A DNA stretch of 64,000 nt from Planctomycetota bacterium (GCA_016192525.1 JACPTZ010000091.1:1-64000); one strand, 5' to 3'; positions 38,134 to 48,876 are shown, numbered from the stretch's first letter. Notes: generated from the letters alone by a model not told the origin. Translations and numbers: made by a program.

Positions 38134-40019
38134 ATTCCCGGACAGGCACGTGGCGTTCCAGAAAGTCGGCCGCGCTCTCCCATACGCGGATCTGATTCTC
38201 CAGCCTGGCGAATCCGTGCCCCTCATCCTTGAGGAGCAGGTACTCGACCGGTCGTTCGCGCTTCCGGAGCGCCGCCACGATCTGCTCCGATTCCGCCTGC
38301 CTCACCCGCGGATCGTTCCCCCCCTGCACCACGTAGAGCGGGCAGCGGATCCGGTCCACCTTGAAGAGGGGCGACTGCCCCTCCAGCATCGCCCGGTCCT
38401 TCTCCGGATGCCCCACCAGCGCGTGCACCCCCGGCTTCCAGTGCTCCGGGACCGATTCCGCGAACGAGATGAGGTTGGACGGTCCGAAGACATCCACCGC
38501 CGCCTTCCACCGCGCCGGCTCGCGCGTCACCGCCACCAGCGTCATGTAGCCGCCGTAGGAGCCCCCCATGACGCACAGACGGTTCGGGTCGACGAGGCCG
38601 CGACGCAGAAGGAGGTTCACCCCGAAGGCGACGTCGTCGTAGCAGGCCTCGCCCCAGTGCCGGTAGATGAGACGCTGGAACCGGCGGCCCCGGCCTGTCG
38701 ATCCGCGGAAATTGGCGGCGAAGAGGGCGAACCCGCGATGGAGGAAATACTGGAAGGCCGGCTTGTACTCGTTCAGTTCCTGCCACTCCGGACCGCCGTG
38801 CATCCAGACGATCGTGCGGTACGGGGCGCGACCGCCCCCCGCCTTCGGGGCGTACCAGAAGGCCTCGATGCGCTCACCGTCCGGTGTCCGATACCGGATC
38901 TGCTTCGGGGCCACGAGAATCTGCGGCGGAATCCCCCCGCAGGCGCTCCGCGTGAGCGTTTCGCGGCGGTCCGCGGTCAGACCCTTCGAGATATCCACAC
39001 AGACGATCTCCGCGGGGCTCTTCGGTCCCCCGCCGTAGAAGGCCAGCGTCCTGCCGTCCCTGGACCATTGGAGACTTCCGGCCGTCCCCGGCCCGCTGAC
39101 CCGACGGGCCGGACCGCCGGAGGTCCGGCCAACGAAGCCGATCAGGTTGCCGCCCCGATTCTCGGTCCACGCGAGGCGCCGTCCATCCTCGGACAGGGCC
39201 ATCCCTTCGACGTCCCACTTTCCGGCCCGCAGCCATGTGAACGCCCCGCCCGCGAGGTCGATCCGGGCGATCGCAGGATGGTCCCGACCGGAATCGGTGA
39301 GGAGCAGAATGGACTTCCCGTCCGGGAGCGGCTGACAGTGACTGGCCCGGCACTCCTCCGTCGGCAGCGAGATGTAGTGAAGGGACCCGTCCCGGAGATC
39401 GATCCAGAACGGCCGCTGGCGGGTGTTGTCGAGCACCTCCGTGCCGAAGCAGCGCCGGCCGTCGCGCGAAATCGTCTCCCCCAGGATGAGCCCCGTGCCG
39501 GTGTGGAGGGGGCGCGTCCGGCCGGTGGCGAGGTCGACGGCGAGCAAATCGAAGAAGCGCGGATCGCGGGTGTTCGCGGAGACGTAGAGAGTGCGGGAAT
39601 CCCGGGAGTAGTCGATGATGAAGTGCTGGCCGGGACCCTGCGGGGTGTGCGCCCGCGGCTCGCCACCAAGGACGGGGAGCGTGAAGAGACGCCACTGTTC
39701 GTCGCCGTCGTGGTCGCTGGTGAAGGCGAAGGAGCGCCCGTCGGGCGCCCAGTGGACCTGGTTGATCCGCTGCCCGGCGAAGGTGAGCTGTTCGGGCCAC
39801 GGCCGCGCCCGCGGGATCCGCCAGATTTCGGGCCGGCGGGAGAGATTGATCACCGCGAGGACCGACTCCCCGTCCGGGCTGAGGTCAAACCCGCCATGCT
39901 GCCGGGTGGCGAAGAAGCGTGAGGCGGGGACACACTCCGGCGCGCGGGCCGCCCGGCGGGGGGCCGGCGTCGGCGAGGCAGTTCGAGGGGACGAAGCGGG
40001 CGCATGAACGGTCTGCATC
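38132..40019 (-). CDS. S9 prolyl-oligopeptidase-family serine peptidase
   Basis: WD40-like N-terminal half, alpha/beta hydrolase RLCVMGGSYGGYMTLVAVTREP, catalytic DEGHGF region. Start placed at MQTVHAP. Confidence 0.93.
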
Positions 40020-40098
40020 GGTGGCAACTCCTGGATGGTGATGGGGCGGCGGGATCGGCGCGATACTCCAGCGGGGAAGCGCGGGCGCGGCGGGAGTT

Positions 40099-41130
40099 TC
40101 ACGTCACGAGAATCGGTTCGCCGAGCGCCACGCCCCTCTTCCTGAGGGTCCCCGTCATGTGCCTCCAGAACGACTCATCGGAACCGAAGGCCTCCAGCGC
40201 CTTGGCGCCGGTCCCGAGCGACCCTCCCTGCGCGGCCCACTGCGCGACGGCGGAGCAGGTGAGGGCGGTGGTGCGGGTCATGGCGGTGTAACGGCCGTCG
40301 AAGCGGTCCACCATGAGCGTCCGCTCCGTCGTCGCCCCCCGATGGACGTCGATTCTCAGGACGACGAGGTCCTTCGGCGGGTCGATCGTGCACGACTTCC
40401 GGATCGTCTCGACGAGCGTGCCCGCCTCGAGCAACGGCTGGATCGCCTCGATGTGGCCGGGCCAGCGGAGCGTCTTCTCGTCCATCTCGCGGATCGGGAG
40501 GGAGAGCAGCGTGCGGAGACCGTCGCTGAGAAACGCCTCGAGCCGTCCGACCCCGGGGACCTCGATCATCTCCCGGCCGGAGAAGACCGGCGCCTCGACC
40601 GCCTTCCCGCCTGTCACGATCCGGGCGGGACGCGTGTACTCTTCGAGCAGATCCTCGACGGACCACGTGACCACATACCCGTACGGCCGCTTCGGATCCT
40701 CGGCGAATCCGCCGACGAAGATGCGGGCGCGGTCGACCGGTCCCCGGGCGAGCGCCCGACCGATGACGAGGTTCGAGAGTCCGGGGGCGAGCCCGCAGTC
40801 GGAGACGATGGCGATCCCGGCCCGCCGCGCCTCGGCATCGAGCGAGAGCGCGTCCTCGGGACAGAACGAGAGATCGACGAGATTCCGCCGGGCCTCGATC
40901 GCCGACTTCATCGCTCCAAAGCCGAACTTCGAGGGAAGCGCGCCGACGATCAGGTCGTGTTCCCGCATCAGGCGCACCCGCGTGTCGCCATCGGAGAGAT
41001 CGGCGGCGATCGTTCCGACCCCGGGCCGCACATCGACCACCTCGATGCGGTCGCCCGGCCGCGAGGCCCGGAGGTCCTCCGCGATCGTCTTCCCCTGCAG
41101 CCCGCCGCCCAGAATCAGAATCGAGTTCAT
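40099..41130 (-). CDS. Saccharopine dehydrogenase-like NAD(P)-binding oxidoreductase
   Basis: MNSILILGGGLQGKTIAEDLRASRPGDRIEVVDV, VDLSFCPEDALSLDAEARRAGIAIVSDCGLAPGLSNLV. Confidence 0.85.
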   Translation of the reverse strand: MNSILILGGGLQGKTIAEDLRASRPGDRIEVVDVRPGVGTIAADLSDGDTRVRLMREHDLIVGALPSKFGFGAMKSAIEARRNLVDLSFCPEDALSLDAEARRAGIAIVSDCGLAPGLSNLVIGRALARGPVDRARIFVGGFAEDPKRPYGYVVTWSVEDLLEEYTRPARIVTGGKAVEAPVFSGREMIEVPGVGRLEAFLSDGLRTLLSLPIREMDEKTLRWPGHIEAIQPLLEAGTLVETIRKSCTIDPPKDLVVLRIDVHRGATTERTLMVDRFDGRYTAMTRTTALTCSAVAQWAAQGGSLGTGAKALEAFGSDESFWRHMTGTLRKRGVALGEPILVT

Positions 41131-41218
41131 GGGTCTCCAATCCATCCGTTGTGGTTGTCGTTGTGTCTCTTCTGTTGCTCCGTTGTTCAATCCGCAATCC
41201 AAAATCCGCAATCTGTTC

Positions 41219-41291
41219 TGGGGCCGCCTGGATTCGAACCAGGGACCAAGGGATTATGAGTCCCCTGCTCTGACCGCTGAGCTACGGCCCC
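41219..41291 (-). tRNA. tRNA-Met (anticodon CAT; tRNA-Ile2 not excluded)
   Basis: Reverse complement GGGGCCGTAGCTCAGCGGTCAGAGCAGGGGACTCATAATCCCTTGGTCCCTGGTTCGAATCCAGGCGGCCCCA folds as a cloverleaf; 7-bp acceptor, T-loop TTCGAAT; CCA not encoded. Confidence 0.95.
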
Positions 41292-41387
41292 GCGTTGCCC
41301 GGGGCACATCCTACGCGGCGAGAAGTCGGGCGACAAAGGGAATCGAAGAAATCGCCGCCTCAGTCCCCCGCATCCACAAAGGGGCTC

Positions 41388-41554
41388 GTACGAGATTACC
41401 GCATGGTCATCCTGAGCCCAGCCGGCCGACGTTTGGCCGGCGGGGCGAAGGATCACCAGCGTCGGAGTCTGCTGACCGCACACGCTGGTGACCCTTCGCC
41501 TCGGCCTGCGGCCGAGGCACAGGATGACAAGGGGACGGGACGGTAACCTCATAC
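41388..41554. repeat. Family-1 palindromic element, copy I
   Basis: GTACGAGATTACCGCATGGTCATCCTGAGCCCAGCCGGCCG...GAAGGATCACCAGCG ... CGCTGGTGACCCTTCGCCTCGGCCTGCGGCCGAGGCACAGGATGACAA...CGGTAACCTCATAC. Confidence 0.88.
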
Positions 41555-41745
41555 GGAGTCTCCGATCCGGATCTCCTGTCGGCCGTGCAGGTCCGGCGGA
41601 TTCGGCGACGGCCGGTCCTGCCCGCGCTCCTGGAGAAGATGCGCCCGAACAGGGTACCGGCCCCGAAACCCGCTGTCAATGCCGGGCGCGGCCGAATTGG
41701 ATTGACCCTCTCTCTCAGCCCGTGTTACGGTGCGCCGTTGCTTCC

Positions 41746-44700
41746 ATGCAAAACCTCGCCGCCCTCGCCCCGGCCCTCACCCCTCCCCCACCCGTTAGAG
41801 GCTGTTTCAGAACCGCCGCGGGTAGGGGCGACCCTTGCGGTCGCCCCCTGTCGAGGAGCGAATACGCCGGTCGACAAGCGGGCGGGGGCAAGCCCCGCCG
41901 CTACGGCTGGGCGGTTCTGAAACATCCTCTTAGGCCGCAGGTCGAACGGAGATGGGCGGTCGTCACGTGGGGCTTCCTCTTCGCCGTTCTCGCCCTCCTC
42001 CCGCTTCAAGCGGCCGACCCCCCCCCGCATCCCACGTTTGTGGACGACGACCCGGAATCGGCGACCCGCCTTCAGACCCTCGACGAGGCCGCCAGAGCCG
42101 GCGAATGGGAGCGCGCGATCGAGGCGGCGCGTGTCCTGCTCGATACGGCCGACCATCTGACCGCCGATTCCGACGGTGTCTTTCGCCCGATCGGCGTGGT
42201 CGTCGAAGCCCGGATCGCCGCCTGGCCGGCCGAGGGCCGGGAGGCGTTCTCGGCCAGAGTCACTCCGATGGCCGAAGAACAGTGGAGCCGGGCCGGAACT
42301 CTCGAGGCATGGCTGGCCATCGCCGATCGCGCCCCGGGCACCGAAACGGCCCTTCACGCGCTGGAACGGGTCACCCGCTGCGCCGCGGCACGAGGAGACT
42401 GGGCTCTCGCGGCGCGGGTGGCCGGCCGACGATTGAAGATCGAAGGCCCCCCCGCCTCGGCCTCTTTCTATGCCCTCGCCGCGTTCGTCAACCACAAGAG
42501 CGGCCGGCGGTCCCCGGTCCTTCCCGAGGGGTTGAGGACGGCGCGGGTGTCCGCGTCGGAAGAAACCCCCCGGCTCGCCGAGTTCGCCTCCCTTTTCGAT
42601 CTCCGCGCCTCCACGACAGCGGAACCCACCCCTCCCCCCTCCCCGGTCTTCGAGAGCGGCGTTCCTGCCTGGGCGCCCCGACTCCTCCACGAGGCGCCAT
42701 CGGGGAGCGCGCCGGGCGACCGTCGGCGGGGTCGGATGCGCGTCGCCGGCGCGGCGGTCATCTTCGATGACTTCGGGGAACGCATCGCCTCCGCCCCGAC
42801 GCTGGTCTCCTGGGCGACGGACGGCGAACGCCTCTTCATCAACGACGCCGGCACGGTCATCGCCCTGAGGGCCGCCACCGGCGAAGAGGTCTGGCGCTGC
42901 GCCCGGCCCGGAAGCTCCTTCGAGTTTCCTCCGGGATGCGATCCGACCCGCTTCCGGTTTCACGTCACTCCGGCCGGGCCGCTCCTCCTCGCCACGCGCC
43001 CGGAGGGGCTCGTCGCCTGCCGGCGCGAAACCGGCGAAGTGGCGTGGTCGCTCGATGTCTCCACTCTCGAAGACGAGTCCCGGAAGAGGGCGCTCTTCGC
43101 GGGAGCGCCGCTCGTGGCGGGAGAGACCTGCTTCGTGGCGGCCTTCTGCCCGGACAAGTCGGGAACGGCGACCTGGCTCGTGCGCCTGGACCCCGGCACC
43201 GGCGCGGTCCTCTGGTGGCGGTTTGTGTGCTCGGTCGACAAGCCGGGAGAGGCAGGATGGAACTCGAGCGGCGATGTCCGGGGAAACGCCGCGCTCGTCC
43301 ACGCCGCCGCGGAGGGACTCGTGATCTGCGTCCCCACGCAGGGGGTGGTGAGCGCTCTGGAAGCGGAGACCGGCGCCCGCGTCTGGCTGCGCCGATACGA
43401 CCTCTGGCCGCTCGCCTACGCGGAACCGTTTCCGCCCGGGCCCAGCGCCGCGCTCATGCGCTCCGGAACGCTGTACGTGCATCCGGCGGACGGCCAGACG
43501 ATCCTCGCCCTCGACCCCGCCACGGGCGCTCTTCGATGGCCGCCGAAGAAAGTCCGATGGCGATCGTTCTGCTGCGGGGTCTCGAAGGACCGGCTGTTCC
43601 TTCAGGGCGACAAGATCAACGCCTACCGGCTCTCCGATGGAGACCTCGTCGACAACTGGGTCCATGGCACGGCTCAGATCGCCGGGGCGGCGGCCGTCTC
43701 CGACGGCTTTCTCTACATCCCGACCGACCGGGGAATCTTCTCGGCGCCGACGGAGGATCTTTCCCATCCCCGAACTCTCGTCTCCGCTCCGAAGGAGGAG
43801 CCGCTTGAAGGGTCGATCGTCCGGATCGGTCCGATGCTCTTCCTCGTCTCGCCCGCGGAGATCCGCGCCTTTGTCAGCGAGGCCGAGCGGCGTCGTCTCC
43901 TCTCCGCCCGGCTCGCCGAGGATCCGGACGACGCCGCGCTCCGCTTCGCGTACGCCTCGCTCCTGACGGCCCCCGAGGACCGGGCCGAGGCGATGGCGGC
44001 CTATCGCTCCGCGTACGAAAGCGCCCCGCGGGACCTCGTGGTGGACGGCGTCGCGATCCGCAACGCCGCGCGACAGAACCTGCGGCGCCTCATGCTCGCC
44101 GACGCGCGTCGCCTCTCGGAGGCGGGTGACCCGGCCGCGGCCGGACGATTCCGCGAGGCGCGGAACGCCTGCGAAGGAGCGGAGGAACATCTGGAGATCG
44201 CCCTGCTCCAGATCGAGGAGGCCGAGCAGCGGGACGACTGGCCCGCGGTGGTCGCCGTGGAACAGGACCTGCTCGCCCGGTTCGGGGGTGCCCTGCACCG
44301 GTTCGATGCGCAGGGGCCGGAACTTCCGATCCGCCTTTGGGCGCGGAACCGGATCCGCCGGGCCTTGGAACGGCACGGCCGCGCACTCTACGCCCCTTTC
44401 TCGGCGAAGGCGCGGGCGGCCGAGCGGATCGGCCCAATCCTCGGTCTGCGCCCCGCGGCGCTGGCGTGGCAGATCGGTGAGACCTACCCGTTCAGTCCCT
44501 CGGCCCGGCGCGCCTGCGCTACGCTGGTGGAGTGCGCTGCCGCGACGGGCGACTGGCGCGAAACCCTCGCCTGGGCCGACCGTTACCTTCTCCGGTACTC
44601 CGACGGCCCCTATGCCCCCCGGGCCTCCCTTCGCGCGGCGGAGGCGCTCGCCGCCACTGGCTCGACGGAGCGGGCGCGCGCCGCCTACCGGAAGGCGGCG

Positions 44701-47049
44701 GAACGGTATCCGACGGCCACCGTACCTGGCCCGGGCGGCGCCCCGCTGTCGATGGCGAAGGCGGTGGAGACGCCGCTCGCCGCACTCCCGGCCGTCCAAA
44801 CCGTCGAGTCCCCTCCCCAGGCCGTCCCCGCCCTCGATCCCGCCTGGTCGTGGCGCACGGGGAACGGGGAATGGGTAAGTCTCGTCCGCCGGCCGGGCGA
44901 CCGGAGCCCGTCTTCCGCGACCGGAAGGGTCGTCGTCCTGCTCCACAACGACGATATCCCCGGGTCCGAGCGTCTTCGCGCCCTGCGCGCGGCCGATGGC
45001 GCCGTACAGTGGGAGGCCCAGGTCCCGGGGTGCGGGGCCGCGGCCTACACCTCCGTCGCGGGCGGTCCCTCCGACGCGATCGTAACCGCCGGGAGGGGAC
45101 TCGTGAGCACGTTTGAGGCCTCGTCCGGTCGCCTGCTCTGGACGAGGCGGAGCGACGGACGACCCAGCGGAGCGGAGTACCTCTTCGACTCGCCGGGGGA
45201 CTCGAATTCGAACAACGGCGGCGGAATCGTCGCGTCGACCCAGTACGCCGTGCTGACCGACGGGGCGGGTCGCGTGGCCGCCCTCGATCTTCCCGGGCGG
45301 TCCCTCGTGGCAAGCCTGGACGGTATGGGATATACCATCGGCGAGCTGGATCTGACGGCGCCGGAGAATCTGGTGATCGCGAGCGGCGGGCCGGGAAGCT
45401 TCTTCGTCGCTTACGATCTGGAGCGCGCAACCTCCACGGTGGTTCGTCCGAACGGCCCCGCCTCATGGCTTTGCGCCGACGGAGTGCTCTATCTGATCTA
45501 TGCGGACTGGTGGGAGAGTCGCGTCGAGGCGCTGGACGCGAAGACGGGGAAAAGCCGCTGGAGGACGACGCTCCCGGCGCTCTGGTCGGGCTGGGGATGG
45601 TGGAGGGGCTGGAATCGTGGGGAGGTGAACCGGACGATCGCCCTCGACGCCGGGCGGATCTGGGTGGCGGCCGGGGAACAGATTCACGCGGTCGACGTCG
45701 CGCAGGGGAGGCTCCGGTGGTCGCGGCCCGTCAAGGGCGGCGGCGAGGGAATCCTGGCCCTCGGGTTGCTGGGGGACTCTGTCTGGACCGTCGCGGGAGG
45801 AGACACCGGGGTGATCGCCTCCGCCTTCGACCGGGAGAAGGGACAGCTGCGCTGGGAGCGGACGCTCCCGCCCGGGGAGGCACGATCCGCCTGCGTCTAC
45901 GGAGGGACGCTCGCCGTCCTGACGGAGACGAACGAAGAGGCCCGGCGGGAGAGCCTCACCCTGATCGACGTCGCGACGGGGGTGCCGACGGCGGGCGCCT
46001 TCGACCCTCAACCCACGGCGTGGTTCGGCGAGCTCGTCGTGTCGGGCGCGACGCTGTGTCGCGTTGCCGCTCAGCGGATCGATGCGTGGAGGGCGGCCGC
46101 CCCGGGAGGTCCGGCGCGGGGGGAGCCGGAGCGGCTGGAGGAGAAACTTGCCCGGTCGCCGGAGGATGTCGACCGCCGGATCGAGCTCACCGCCTCCTGG
46201 TGTACCGCGGGGAGATTCCGGGAAGCGATGGAATCCGCCCGGCAGGGGCTCGCGATTCCCGGCCTGGAAGACGAGGCGCGGGCGGCGCTCTGGTCCTGCC
46301 AGGAGACGGCACGCGAGGGACTGTTCGTCGCCGCTCCACCGGCGTGGGAGACGCCCCGGCTTGCGGCCGCGCCGAGGATCGACGGCGCACCGGACGAGTG
46401 GAGCCCGCTCGAGCCGGTGCGGCTCGACACGTTTCAGTCGGTTCAGGCCCATCTTCCGATCGCCGATGACGAGGCGGGTCCCTGGACCGGCCCCGACGAT
46501 CACTCCGCCCGGACGTGGCTCGGCTGGGACGAGGAGGCGCTATACTTCGCCGCCGAGGTAACCGACGACCGGCACGATCTCGGCGGCGCGCTGGCGTCCG
46601 ATGGGGACGCGCTCCGGCTCTGGTTCGCCCCGCCGGCCGAGTCGGGGGAGTCGAAGCGCCGGCCGGCGGCGCCGGAAATCGCCGCGATCACGATTTCCGT
46701 CCCGGAGGCCACAGGCGGAGAGGCCGCGCCGGACGCCGCACCCAGGGCCGAGATCGAGGCGGTGAAGTTCTCGGAGGGCAGTCCCGAGGAGGAGACCCCG
46801 CTCACGGGAGACGAGATGACGGCCTCCGCCGTCCGCATCGAGGAGACCCACACGACCCGCTACGAGGCGCGGATTCCGTGGAAGATGCTGCCGAAGCGCC
46901 CGAGGGGGAAGGCGGGGACGACCGTCCGGATCGCGCTGGCCGTGATCGATCGGGACGGAGATCGACTGGAAAGCGCCCTGAAGTGGACGCCGATTCCGTG
47001 GCAGATTGCCGGCCCCGTCCGGTTCGGGACGCTCAGGCTGTCGCCGTGA
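41746..47049 (+). CDS. Large exported PQQ-like beta-propeller protein with C-terminal CBM9-like domain
   Basis: PQQ-repeat motifs (ALRAATGEEVWRC, ALDPATGALRWP, LRAADGAVQWEAQV, ALDAKTGKSRWRT) and C-terminal IDGAPDEWSP...TWLGWDEEALYFAAEVTDDRHD. Start uncertain; signal-like WAVVTWGFLFAVLALLPLQAA begins after the MITE. Confidence 0.8.
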   Translation: MQNLAALAPALTPPPPVRGCFRTAAGRGDPCGRPLSRSEYAGRQAGGGKPRRYGWAVLKHPLRPQVERRWAVVTWGFLFAVLALLPLQAADPPPHPTFVDDDPESATRLQTLDEAARAGEWERAIEAARVLLDTADHLTADSDGVFRPIGVVVEARIAAWPAEGREAFSARVTPMAEEQWSRAGTLEAWLAIADRAPGTETALHALERVTRCAAARGDWALAARVAGRRLKIEGPPASASFYALAAFVNHKSGRRSPVLPEGLRTARVSASEETPRLAEFASLFDLRASTTAEPTPPPSPVFESGVPAWAPRLLHEAPSGSAPGDRRRGRMRVAGAAVIFDDFGERIASAPTLVSWATDGERLFINDAGTVIALRAATGEEVWRCARPGSSFEFPPGCDPTRFRFHVTPAGPLLLATRPEGLVACRRETGEVAWSLDVSTLEDESRKRALFAGAPLVAGETCFVAAFCPDKSGTATWLVRLDPGTGAVLWWRFVCSVDKPGEAGWNSSGDVRGNAALVHAAAEGLVICVPTQGVVSALEAETGARVWLRRYDLWPLAYAEPFPPGPSAALMRSGTLYVHPADGQTILALDPATGALRWPPKKVRWRSFCCGVSKDRLFLQGDKINAYRLSDGDLVDNWVHGTAQIAGAAAVSDGFLYIPTDRGIFSAPTEDLSHPRTLVSAPKEEPLEGSIVRIGPMLFLVSPAEIRAFVSEAERRRLLSARLAEDPDDAALRFAYASLLTAPEDRAEAMAAYRSAYESAPRDLVVDGVAIRNAARQNLRRLMLADARRLSEAGDPAAAGRFREARNACEGAEEHLEIALLQIEEAEQRDDWPAVVAVEQDLLARFGGALHRFDAQGPELPIRLWARNRIRRALERHGRALYAPFSAKARAAERIGPILGLRPAALAWQIGETYPFSPSARRACATLVECAAATGDWRETLAWADRYLLRYSDGPYAPRASLRAAEALAATGSTERARAAYRKAAERYPTATVPGPGGAPLSMAKAVETPLAALPAVQTVESPPQAVPALDPAWSWRTGNGEWVSLVRRPGDRSPSSATGRVVVLLHNDDIPGSERLRALRAADGAVQWEAQVPGCGAAAYTSVAGGPSDAIVTAGRGLVSTFEASSGRLLWTRRSDGRPSGAEYLFDSPGDSNSNNGGGIVASTQYAVLTDGAGRVAALDLPGRSLVASLDGMGYTIGELDLTAPENLVIASGGPGSFFVAYDLERATSTVVRPNGPASWLCADGVLYLIYADWWESRVEALDAKTGKSRWRTTLPALWSGWGWWRGWNRGEVNRTIALDAGRIWVAAGEQIHAVDVAQGRLRWSRPVKGGGEGILALGLLGDSVWTVAGGDTGVIASAFDREKGQLRWERTLPPGEARSACVYGGTLAVLTETNEEARRESLTLIDVATGVPTAGAFDPQPTAWFGELVVSGATLCRVAAQRIDAWRAAAPGGPARGEPERLEEKLARSPEDVDRRIELTASWCTAGRFREAMESARQGLAIPGLEDEARAALWSCQETAREGLFVAAPPAWETPRLAAAPRIDGAPDEWSPLEPVRLDTFQSVQAHLPIADDEAGPWTGPDDHSARTWLGWDEEALYFAAEVTDDRHDLGGALASDGDALRLWFAPPAESGESKRRPAAPEIAAITISVPEATGGEAAPDAAPRAEIEAVKFSEGSPEEETPLTGDEMTASAVRIEETHTTRYEARIPWKMLPKRPRGKAGTTVRIALAVIDRDGDRLESALKWTPIPWQIAGPVRFGTLRLSP
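41795..41932. mobile_element. MITE-like element, 23-nt TIR (TTAGAGGCTGTTTCAGAACCGCC, 21/23 matching), with a nested family-2 palindrome (41822-41904)
   Basis: TIRs 41795-41817 and 41910-41932; length 138 bp (46 codons) keeps the ORF open. Confidence 0.8.
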
Positions 47050-47079
47050 TCGAATCCGCAAGCCCTGTCCCACGTCCTC

Positions 47080-47895
47080 ATGCAAAAGGAGCAAGCGATG
47101 AGACGCTTCATGATCCTGACGGCCTGCCTGGCCCTCTGGAACGCCCCGCTGTCGGCCCAGGAAGGCGGGGTGAGCGTGACCGGATCGGCGACCACGATGG
47201 TGGATCCGGATGCGGTGAAGATCCAGTTCCGGATTTCCGGCGACGCCGATGAGGCGAAGGACGCCGTCACGACCTATCTCAAGAACGAGGCCCGGCTCCT
47301 GGAGGCCCTGGAAAAGATCAAGAAGGAGGACCTGGAGGTCCAGATCGGGGGCCTCACCTTCGGCGCGGGGGCGAGCGGGAGCATGGCCCAGATGATCCGC
47401 ATGCAGGGCGGGGACGAGGGCGCCGCCGCCCTGACGATCGCGCGCGAGTGCACCGTCACGATCACGCGGATCGACCTGGCCAACCTCAAGGGGATCTACG
47501 ACCGGATCGCAGAGGTGATCGACACCGGCAAGGAGGCCGGGGCGGAGCTCGCCGGAGGCGGGGCGGAGAACATCTTCGCGATCAGCCGGGGTGGAACCGG
47601 TCCCACGCCGGTGGAGTTCGTGGTGACGAAGATGGATGAGGTTCGGGCGAAGGTCTCAGCGGAGGCGCTGGCGAATGCGAAGAAAAACGCGGAGCAGATC
47701 GCGACGCAGATGGGGTTCAGACTCGGAAAGGTGCTGAGCGTGAGCGACATCCCGGTGGCGGCGGGCGAGGGGGACGTGAACGCGCAGATGAAAGTGATGA
47801 TGATGATGTTCGGCGGAACGGAGCAGAAGAAGCCGGAGTCGTTGAAGGTGGAGGTGTCGGTGACCTACTCCGTCCGGTACGCGATCGGGGAGTAG
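47080..47895 (+). CDS. SIMPL-domain (DUF541) exported protein
   Basis: Signal peptide; VSVTGSATTMVDPDAVKIQFRISGDADEAKDA...A-rich SIMPL pattern, C-terminal VEVSVTYSVRYAI. Confidence 0.85.
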   Translation: MQKEQAMRRFMILTACLALWNAPLSAQEGGVSVTGSATTMVDPDAVKIQFRISGDADEAKDAVTTYLKNEARLLEALEKIKKEDLEVQIGGLTFGAGASGSMAQMIRMQGGDEGAAALTIARECTVTITRIDLANLKGIYDRIAEVIDTGKEAGAELAGGGAENIFAISRGGTGPTPVEFVVTKMDEVRAKVSAEALANAKKNAEQIATQMGFRLGKVLSVSDIPVAAGEGDVNAQMKVMMMMFGGTEQKKPESLKVEVSVTYSVRYAIGE

Positions 47896-47899
47896 CCGC

Positions 47900-48835
47900 A
47901 TGGCCACCGAGTCTTTGACGAAACTCCGCGCCAATCTCGAACAGGGCCTGCTCGGCAAGCCGGACGCCGTACGCCTCGGCATCATCGCCCTGCTGGCCCG
48001 CGGACACATCCTGATCGAGGATGTCCCCGGCGTCGGGAAAACCACCTTCGCCCGGACGCTGGCTCGTTCGATCGCCTGCCCCTTCAAGCGGATCCAGTTC
48101 ACGCCCGATCTCCTTCCCGCCGACATCACCGGATTTAGCCTGTACGACGCGGACCGCAAGGAATTCGTCTTCCGGCCGGGACCGATCTTCGCCTCGATCG
48201 TCCTCGCCGACGAAATCAACCGGAGCACCCCGCGCACGCAGAGCGCCCTCCTCGAGGCGATGAACGACGCGCAGGTGACGGTGGACGGCACTTCGCGCCC
48301 GCTCCCGTCGCCGTTCCTCGTCCTCGCCACGCAAAACCCGTTCGAATACGCGGGAACCTATCCCCTGCCGGAATCGCAACTCGACCGGTTCCTCCTCAAG
48401 CTCCAGATCGGCTACCCCGACGCAGAGGCCGAGCGCCGGATCTATGCCACGCGGGGACCGGGCCTGGACGGGATCGACGCCCTTCCTCCGGTTCTCTCGG
48501 CGACGGAGGTGTCGGCGCTCTGCGAGGCGGTGCCGAAGGTGAAGGTGGATCCCGCGATCTCGAGTTACATTCTCGACCTCGTGTCGCGAACCCGCGACGA
48601 CCGGTCGCTGGTGGCGGGCGTGAGCCCGCGGGGCGGCGTGGCGCTGTATCGAGCGGCGCAGGCGTCCGCCTTTCTCGCGGGTCGGACCTACGTGACTCCG
48701 GACGATGTGAAGGGGCTCGCCGTGGCGGTCTTCGGACACCGCGTCATTCCGCGCGCCCGGCGCTCCGGGGAAGGGGCGGACGCGGGCGCCGCGATTATGG
48801 CCCGACTTCTGGATGAGGTGGCGTGCCCCGCCTAG
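47900..48835 (+). CDS. MoxR-family AAA+ ATPase
   Basis: GHILIEDVPGVGKTTFARTLARSI, FVFRPGPIFASIVLADEINRSTPRTQSALLEAMNDAQVTVDG, LATQNPFEYAGTYPLPESQLDRF. Confidence 0.95.
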   Translation: MATESLTKLRANLEQGLLGKPDAVRLGIIALLARGHILIEDVPGVGKTTFARTLARSIACPFKRIQFTPDLLPADITGFSLYDADRKEFVFRPGPIFASIVLADEINRSTPRTQSALLEAMNDAQVTVDGTSRPLPSPFLVLATQNPFEYAGTYPLPESQLDRFLLKLQIGYPDAEAERRIYATRGPGLDGIDALPPVLSATEVSALCEAVPKVKVDPAISSYILDLVSRTRDDRSLVAGVSPRGGVALYRAAQASAFLAGRTYVTPDDVKGLAVAVFGHRVIPRARRSGEGADAGAAIMARLLDEVACPA

Positions 48836-48876
48836 CGGGTGCGGGATGAGCGGAAACGGGCGGAGGGTCGGCCGGC

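Noticed and set aside
40159-41259. 366-aa plus-strand ORF ending ...LGPPGFEPGTKGL
   Set aside because: Antisense of the saccharopine-dehydrogenase-like gene; its C-terminus is the translated tRNA (a common annotation artefact).
41725-44946. 1073-aa minus-strand ORF opposite the PQQ-propeller gene
   Set aside because: Antisense GC-bias artefact; no domain motifs, while the + strand has clear PQQ repeats.
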